Assembly (NCBI GenBank): GCA_012518745.1
Contig: JAAYRM010000171.1
Location: 1 to 11,344, forward strand
DNA length: 11,344 bases
From: Tissierellia bacterium
GTDB lineage: Bacteria > Bacillota > Clostridia > Tissierellales > Tepidimicrobiaceae
Direction of reading: 5' to 3'
A model generated the notes under the pieces. The model was given only the letters and a program-made list of their open reading frames with translations. It was not told the DNA's origin and made no database searches. Shown in pieces: positions 7,552 to 11,344 of this stretch. Each line of letters starts with the position of its first letter. The first letter of the stretch is position 1. Made by a program: the position numbers and the translations under genes.

Positions 7552-7608
7552 AAGTTCTCCCTCCCTATGGGGTCCTAGATGGGTTCCATACCGGAAAGGA
7601 GAACTTTT
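7552..7608 (+). terminator. Long hairpin between convergent genes
   Basis: AAGTTCTCC (7552-7560) pairs perfectly with GGAGAACTT (7598-7606), and TATGG (7566-7570) can pair with CCATA (7586-7590) inside the loop. On the plus strand the stem runs into CTTTTATATT, so it probably ends the iclR/sigma-54 activator transcript. It lies 42 bases after that stop codon and before the convergent racemase-family gene. The minus direction has no T run, so it is less likely to work both ways. Confidence 0.65.
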
Positions 7609-7624
7609 ATATTCTAAAGATAAC

Positions 7625-8362
7625 CTATATTTTAAATAACTGCCCTAAACTCTGCAAGGCATTGTCGCTATGTATACCAAAATACTTCCCTATCCGCCAG
7701 GCTGCCGCTTGGTTGCTGGTTACCACGGGTATGGAGAGTCTCTCTTCGAGGTCTGCAATGATTTCGAGTACCCCTAAGGCCGTGCAGCTTATAAAAAGTG
7801 TATCGCTTTTGGGATCCACATGTTTAACTGCAAAATCATATGCCTCTTCATGCGATATCTTTCTTATAAACTTGTTGTTCCTCGGGTCTTCCGTTACGAT
7901 TCCATCGATGTTATTTACGGTAAATCCAATCTTATCAAAAAAGGCCTGTTCCTGTTCATTGACATCATCGGGATATGGCGTTATTATCGATATCTTTTTA
8001 GAACCCAATTCCTTAAAGGCTTGAAGAACTGCTGTCGTAGTTGTATAGGCCTCCTCTGTGCCCGCTGCTTCCTTTATGGATTCAATCAATTGTTGATCAT
8101 AGCCTGGCCCACCGATTAGACTACCTGCGGTACAGGAGAAGAAAGCCAGGTCCGAAGGCTCATATTTCTTATGAACTTCAAATAATTCCATAACCCTCTT
8201 ACCCATATCCATTAGCCCATCGCTCGAAAGTGTATCCAGTGGTAGCGGTGCACTAGCAATGCCTATTTCGGGATGTAGCCAACGATGAAAATCTGAAATT
8301 CCTGGGGCACCCCCCACCATGCAAACTTTGCCCTTTGCTCCGTATATTCTTGGTTTTATCAT
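7625..8362 (-). CDS. Asp/Glu racemase superfamily protein, maleate isomerase-like
   Basis: A 245-residue enzyme of the Asp/Glu/hydantoin racemase superfamily. The two expected catalytic cysteines are visible in mirror-image settings: FFSCTAGS with C77 and FISCTALG with C193, the positions used by maleate cis-trans isomerases, whereas arylmalonate decarboxylase keeps only the second. Other support is the TTTTAVLQAFKELG segment (107-120), KKISIITPYP (122-131) and IPVVTSNQAAAW near 211-222, all typical of the maleate isomerase/AMDase branch. Maleate isomerization, racemization of a 2-substituted acid, or another 1,1-proton-transfer reaction are all possible. ATG at 8362 has AAAGGA about 11 bases upstream. 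It lies 78 bases after the hydrolase gene on the same strand and is probably co-expressed with it. Confidence 0.85.
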   Translation of the reverse strand: MIKPRIYGAKGKVCMVGGAPGISDFHRWLHPEIGIASAPLPLDTLSSDGLMDMGKRVMELFEVHKKYEPSDLAFFSCTAGSLIGGPGYDQQLIESIKEAAGTEEAYTTTTAVLQAFKELGSKKISIITPYPDDVNEQEQAFFDKIGFTVNNIDGIVTEDPRNNKFIRKISHEEAYDFAVKHVDPKSDTLFISCTALGVLEIIADLEERLSIPVVTSNQAAAWRIGKYFGIHSDNALQSLGQLFKI

Positions 8363-8440
8363 ATGCTATACCATCCTTTCGTCTTTTTAAGTATAATGCT
8401 ATATCAATTATTATAATTTTAAATCAACACCCATGGAATA

Positions 8441-9247
8441 CTATGATAGGCAGAATTCCAATACCCTTTCATTAAAATCCTCTGCTTCTTCATAAGCACC
8501 ATGCCCTAGGCCTTCATATAGAATCAACTTACTTTTATATATCCTTTCGGCCATCTCTTCACTTGCCCCCTCCCCTACAACCTTATCCGCATCACCTCCA
8601 ATTATCAAAGTAGGACATATAATCCTATCCAGTTCTTCATAGGCGTTATGATTGAGGCATGAATGGGCCTGTATTATAAATCTATTGAAATCCTTGGGCT
8701 TTCCAATCCTAGTTATGGCCGGGTACATCTTCCTATATCTTCTCAGCTTATCCTCAGTAAAGGTCTTTTCCATGGTATCTATTATGAGGCCCTTATAATC
8801 GCCATCCTCGGCCAATACTATCCAATTCCTTATTACCTTCTGCATGGTATCATTCTGCCTAGACACCGATACCCCTAGGATGAGCCTATCGACCAATTCA
8901 GGATGATCTATGGCAATATATTGGGCTATCATTCCCCCTTGGGATACCCCCATTATATGGGCGCTTTCTATTCCCAACTTATCCATGGCAATCGCCTGAT
9001 CCCTCGCCATATCCTTGGTGGAATAGCCCTCCTCGATATAATTTTTTCTGCTAAATACATAGACGCTGAATTCCTCTGCAAATAGCTTGTATGCCCTGGC
9101 AAGGAATAGCCTTGTCCCCTTTACCGTTTTCAACCCATCCCCTAACCCAGGGATGAGGATAAGTGGCTTCTGCCCCTTGCCAAAGGCAACATAGTCCATA
9201 TCGGCATCGCCTATATCCACGCTTCCCTCCATTGCGCCATAGAACAT
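8441..9247 (-). CDS. Alpha/beta hydrolase
   Basis: A 268-residue cytosolic alpha/beta-hydrolase-fold protein. The oxyanion region is LIPGLGDG (31-38); the nucleophile elbow is MGVSQGG with S102; the acid is in GGDADKVV (D221); the histidine is H249 in EGLGHGAYEE. A helical cap occupies about residues 128-205. The family includes esterases, C-C bond hydrolases and lactonases, so the substrate is open. The frame can be opened by a TTG at 9262, but that codon overlaps the ribosome site GAGGAGG. The ATG at 9247 sits six bases after that site and is chosen. It is followed by the racemase-family gene, so the two may form an operon acting on the same compound. Confidence 0.9.
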   Translation of the reverse strand: MFYGAMEGSVDIGDADMDYVAFGKGQKPLILIPGLGDGLKTVKGTRLFLARAYKLFAEEFSVYVFSRKNYIEEGYSTKDMARDQAIAMDKLGIESAHIMGVSQGGMIAQYIAIDHPELVDRLILGVSVSRQNDTMQKVIRNWIVLAEDGDYKGLIIDTMEKTFTEDKLRRYRKMYPAITRIGKPKDFNRFIIQAHSCLNHNAYEELDRIICPTLIIGGDADKVVGEGASEEMAERIYKSKLILYEGLGHGAYEEAEDFNERVLEFCLS

Positions 9248-9315
9248 GGAAATCCTCCTCAATAGAACAATATTATAACCCTCCCCTTACAACTACTTAT
9301 ATGTATGTAATCCCT

Positions 9316-9324
9316 ATTATATCA
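9316..9324 (-). promoter_or_regulatory. Extended -10 promoter of the hydrolase gene
   Basis: On the minus strand TGATATAAT is a perfect TGnTATAAT extended -10 element. No good -35 box lies 16-18 bases upstream, as is common for extended -10 promoters. Transcription would start near 9309, about 60 bases before the hydrolase ATG. Confidence 0.5.
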
Positions 9325-9386
9325 AAAGATGGGCAGTAATGTTTATGATTTTTAGTTGCTGATTATTGGGGTTTAGTGTTGGGGGA

Positions 9387-9412
9387 GGACCCTTTACTGC
9401 ATTCAGGATGAC
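9387..9412 (-). repeat. Possible dispersed-repeat motif (GTCATCCTGAATGCAGTAAAGGGTCC)
   Basis: On the minus strand this resembles the widely dispersed bacterial repeat of the form GTCATTCTGAGCGAAGCGAAGAATC. It lies exactly where the toxin remnant loses homology, so it may mark an insertion or deletion junction. Only one copy is seen in this window. Confidence 0.35.
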
Positions 9413-9429
9413 GGAGATGGCGATTGCCT

Positions 9430-9504
9430 TCAGATATATCTATAAATCTTATCTAGATATTCTGCTGCTTTTAGAGTCATTTTTACAGTGTAATTATTTG
9501 CCAT
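9430..9504 (-). pseudogene. RelE/ParE-type toxin, N-terminal remnant
   Basis: An ATG at 9504 preceded by AGGAGAT opens a 24-codon frame ending in TGA. It includes NNYTVKMTLKAAEYLDKIY, which looks like the first strand and helix of a RelE/ParE-superfamily toxin. Whole toxins are about 90-110 residues, so roughly three quarters is missing; a one-base shift at the TATATC end allows only ISEG before unrelated sequence. It overlaps the 3' end of the antitoxin remnant by 11 bases, the usual translational coupling of such modules. The similarity is by family pattern only. The remnant cannot encode a working toxin. Confidence 0.6.
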
Positions 9505-9614
9505 ACCTATCTCCTAAATTTTCAAATACCGCCTCCGCATCTAAAAGTTTTTCTCCATTATTGATTTTCGGCTTCTGCCAATTTTTCATATAAATCTGCT
9601 TTGGCCAATTTATC
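9494..9614 (-). pseudogene. Type II antitoxin, frameshifted C-terminal remnant
   Basis: Two joined reading frames give the tail of a small antitoxin. From 9614, DKLAKADLYEKLAEAEN reads in one frame to about 9564. A one-base shift at 9563 then opens NNGEKLLDAEAVFENLG, ending DRYGK and TAA at 9494-9496. The acidic helix, the NGEKLLDAEAVF segment and the R-YG end are typical of antitoxins of the Phd/YefM or RelB kind that precede ParE/RelE toxins. The DNA-binding N-terminal half is absent: the remnant begins one base after the stop codon of the XRE-family gene. It is dead by both truncation and frameshift. Confidence 0.6.
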
Positions 9615-9615
9615 C

Positions 9616-10161
9616 TTATAATATAGATTGTAAAACCTTAGCAATAAGCACTACTATGACAAATGTAAATATTGCTAAACCTAGGGTAAAGATTAATTTC
9701 TGATAATTCTTCTTCCCCATCTCCTTCGCCTTGGAAATGTTATCAAGGGTTTCACCATTCATAAAGGCCATTATCTCCTTATAGGTCTGGATATCATTGT
9801 CTTTTTTAACCCTTTCAGCCTTAAACGATACAAGGATTGTAATGGCTGCAATAATCCCCCAGATAATTATACCTGGTGTCTTCAGTAAAAATATTAAGGG
9901 TGCAGCCGACACAATCATCACTACAAAAAGGCTGGTCAATAAAGTAAATAATCTTTCCACTTTCTTAATTTCAACTGATTCAATCTTCTTTTTCATAATT
10001 TTCAGATCCCCTCTCACTAATTTATCTAGAGTAATACCAAAGAAATTACTTAACAATAATAGCGAGTGTACATCTGGATAGTTTTTACCTGTTTCCCAAT
10101 TTGAAATAGTTTGGCGTGTTACGTGAAAGCATCTCATGACTCTATCAAATATCCTTGACAT
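9616..10161 (-). pseudogene. XRE-family membrane-linked regulator, 5'-damaged
   Basis: The 181-codon frame begins inside a Cro/C1-type HTH domain: VTRQTISNWETGKNYPD, then HSLLLLSNFFGITLDKLVRGD are the usual helices 3-5. The first two helices, normally about 20 residues including an LSQEELAEK-like segment, are missing in this frame. A partial match (CQGYLIE) sits in another frame just upstream at about 10143-10163, with about eight bases too many before VTRQ, which suggests a frameshift. No ribosome site precedes ATG 10161. The rest is normal for the family: a linker, two helices near 70-112 and one near 155-178, so it was a membrane-linked regulator. It could still be translated as a truncated protein, but DNA binding is doubtful. 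Confidence 0.65.
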
Positions 10162-10269
10162 ATAGGATTATATAGCGATGGAAAAGGCTTTTGACATTCA
10201 TTCTATAAAAAATTCCTAAAAATAATCCCAATAACCCGGCAAAATACTCCACAGTATCAATATATCTAT

Positions 10270-10968
10270 CTACCATGGCCTTTCCCTATCGAGCCAACCA
10301 TTTTCCCTCCAATAGTCTTTATCGAGCATATTCCATTTATTCAATTTCTGGGTTATCCTCATCATATTGAACATAAATTTCAACTTAAAACCTGGGCTTG
10401 CATTTCTCACCCTAGCCTCTACCTTTTTAGAAAGCGTTGAAGTATCCCTTTCAATTGATACCTTAATCTTATTGGGAACCTCCACCCAGTTTGAAGCGTT
10501 TACATTTTTGCTATAGCGAAGTACCTTGGGTACCCCAAGCCAGAATAATTGCTGTGATAATGATTTAGTAACCCTATTAGCCCCTGTCCCCGCAGCTGTT
10601 GAAATTACAATACCTACCTTGTTAAACATAACCCCCTTCGGCCTATGGGAAAGCCACATATATCCAAAATGATCGAGCAAGGTCTTTAATTGACCCGTCA
10701 TCCCGTAGCAGTATGTAGGTGAATCAATAATAATGATGTCAGATTCCTCTATAGACTTAACAATTTTTTGCACCCTTTCGGCTTGAGGACAGAACTCCTC
10801 TCCTTCATTAAAGCATTTATAACATCCAATGCAATAATCCGGTCCATCTTTGGGCATAAAATACTCATCAATCTGTTTATTTTCACTTGATATTTTATCA
10901 ATTATTTGTTGCGTAATATTATAAGTAGAGCCTTTATGCGATTGTCCATGAATTACTGTAACCTTCAT
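10270..10968 (-). CDS. Iron-sulfur flavoprotein-like NAD(P)H/FMN oxidoreductase
   Basis: A 232-residue flavodoxin-like reductase. It starts with the first strand and FMN phosphate loop KVTVIHGQSHKGSTYN. C46-x2-C49-x2-C52-x7-C60 (YCIGCYKCFNEGEEFCP) fits the compact CX2CX2CX4-7C motif that holds a 4Fe-4S cluster in iron-sulfur flavoproteins (Isf). SDIIIIDSPTYCYGMTGQLK (about 74-93) is the second flavin loop of NADPH-dependent FMN reductases, and GIVISTAAGTGAN is the third. The charged C-terminal 60 residues extend beyond the minimal fold. The family moves electrons in anaerobes, for example to oxidants, and the donor here is unknown. ATG at 10968 is preferred because TGGGGGA is five bases upstream and it matches the family start; ATG 11022 would add 18 residues and has a weaker site (GAGGT). 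Confidence 0.85.
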   Translation of the reverse strand: MKVTVIHGQSHKGSTYNITQQIIDKISSENKQIDEYFMPKDGPDYCIGCYKCFNEGEEFCPQAERVQKIVKSIEESDIIIIDSPTYCYGMTGQLKTLLDHFGYMWLSHRPKGVMFNKVGIVISTAAGTGANRVTKSLSQQLFWLGVPKVLRYSKNVNASNWVEVPNKIKVSIERDTSTLSKKVEARVRNASPGFKLKFMFNMMRITQKLNKWNMLDKDYWRENGWLDRERPW

Positions 10969-11095
10969 CATCTTCCCCCACTTCCTTTCCCATATCAATT
11001 CAGCTATCCCTTCAACAATCATATTATGATAACCTCATAACTTTCCCCGATAAATACTAATATCCAAAGCATGTTTCAATCCCCAAAATTTAATC

Positions 11096-11302
11096 TCAAT
11101 TCAAATATCTTTTTACTAAATTCTTTTTCCAATCCTTTAACTTTGTTATATCATGGTTCATTGCATATAGGCCAAATATCAATAATACAATACCCATACC
11201 TGTGCTAAAACAGGCTAAAGCATTTGGAATATTTATCAGATATTTTATACTAATAATTAACAGTCCAAGTACCATGTATTTATTCACTCTATTCCGTTTC
11301 AT
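11096..11302 (-). CDS. Small two-helix membrane protein of unknown function
   Basis: A 68-residue protein with a basic N-terminus, a first helix near residues 9-26, a second near 31-48, then a charged tail (NHDITKLKDWKKNLVKRYLN) expected in the cytoplasm. Proteins of this shape often sit next to small HTH regulators in Clostridia; that is recall of a pattern, not a match made here. ATG at 11302 is preceded by an in-frame TGA and by GGAGGGG about nine bases upstream, which supports real translation. The upstream gene lies outside the window. No function is assigned. Confidence 0.7.
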   Translation of the reverse strand: MKRNRVNKYMVLGLLIISIKYLINIPNALACFSTGMGIVLLIFGLYAMNHDITKLKDWKKNLVKRYLN

Positions 11303-11344
11303 TCAACATTACCCCTCCCTCATATAAAGTCAGATATCCTCCTA

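Noticed and set aside
7552..7606. T-box or other riboswitch at the long hairpin
   Set aside because: No T-box AGGGTGG core or other conserved aptamer words were seen, and it lies between gene ends rather than before a gene start.
9248..9262. Upstream TTG start for the alpha/beta hydrolase
   Set aside because: This TTG overlaps the GAGGAGG ribosome site that serves ATG 9247.
9366..9593. Plus-strand open frame of 75 codons
   Set aside because: It is antisense to the toxin-antitoxin remnant and the repeat-like motif, has poor protein character and is better explained by the minus-strand reading.
10244..10257. Short hairpin ATACT-CCAC-AGTAT after the flavoprotein gene
   Set aside because: A five-base AT-rich stem followed by only TTTTG on the minus strand is too weak to call a terminator.
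10969..11022. Longer N-terminus of the flavoprotein from ATG 11022
   Set aside because: The extra 18 residues precede the natural flavodoxin first strand, and the site before ATG 10968 is stronger. It is not fully excluded, since GAGGT lies before 11022.

Overview
This is an AT-rich chromosomal window from a low-GC Firmicute, most likely an anaerobic Clostridia-type bacterium. The signs are strong AGGAGG-type ribosome sites, heavy use of ATA and AGG codons, YitT and Cof-type HAD proteins, a sigma-54 activator with a cysteine-bearing sensory domain, and a flavoprotein with a compact four-cysteine cluster typical of anaerobes. No rRNA, tRNA, CRISPR array or intact mobile element was seen.

Bases 1-4431 are all on the minus strand. 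Read from high to low coordinates they hold a class V PLP aminotransferase of the alanine/serine-glyoxylate type, a Cof-type HAD phosphatase, a YitT-family membrane protein, a small anchored protein with a PrcB-C-like domain, and the N-terminal 231 codons of an AI-2E/PerM-family membrane protein. That last gene appears to begin at an AUA codon behind a strong ribosome site and runs off the window.

Bases 4432-4845 are a divergent control region with two clear palindromes and candidate promoters. To the right, on the plus strand, are two regulators in a row: an IclR-family repressor/activator and a sigma-54-dependent activator (GAF-like, PAS, AAA+, Fis-type HTH). They end at a long hairpin and are met by two minus-strand enzymes, an Asp/Glu-racemase-superfamily protein resembling maleate isomerase (two catalytic-type cysteines) and an alpha/beta hydrolase. 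Aminotransferase, two regulators, isomerase/racemase and hydrolase together look like a small catabolic locus for an amino or dicarboxylic acid-type substrate. The substrate cannot be read from the sequence, and no sigma-54 promoter was found by eye beside these genes.

Bases about 9380-10200 are a graveyard: a short dispersed-repeat-like motif, a truncated RelE/ParE-type toxin start, the frameshifted tail of its antitoxin, and directly abutting it a membrane-anchored XRE regulator that has lost the first part of its HTH domain. Further right lie an iron-sulfur-flavoprotein-like NAD(P)H/FMN oxidoreductase and a 68-residue two-helix membrane protein. The clearest unusual items are the AUA start, the toxin-antitoxin remnant and the two-regulator catabolic locus. 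No definite new system was found.
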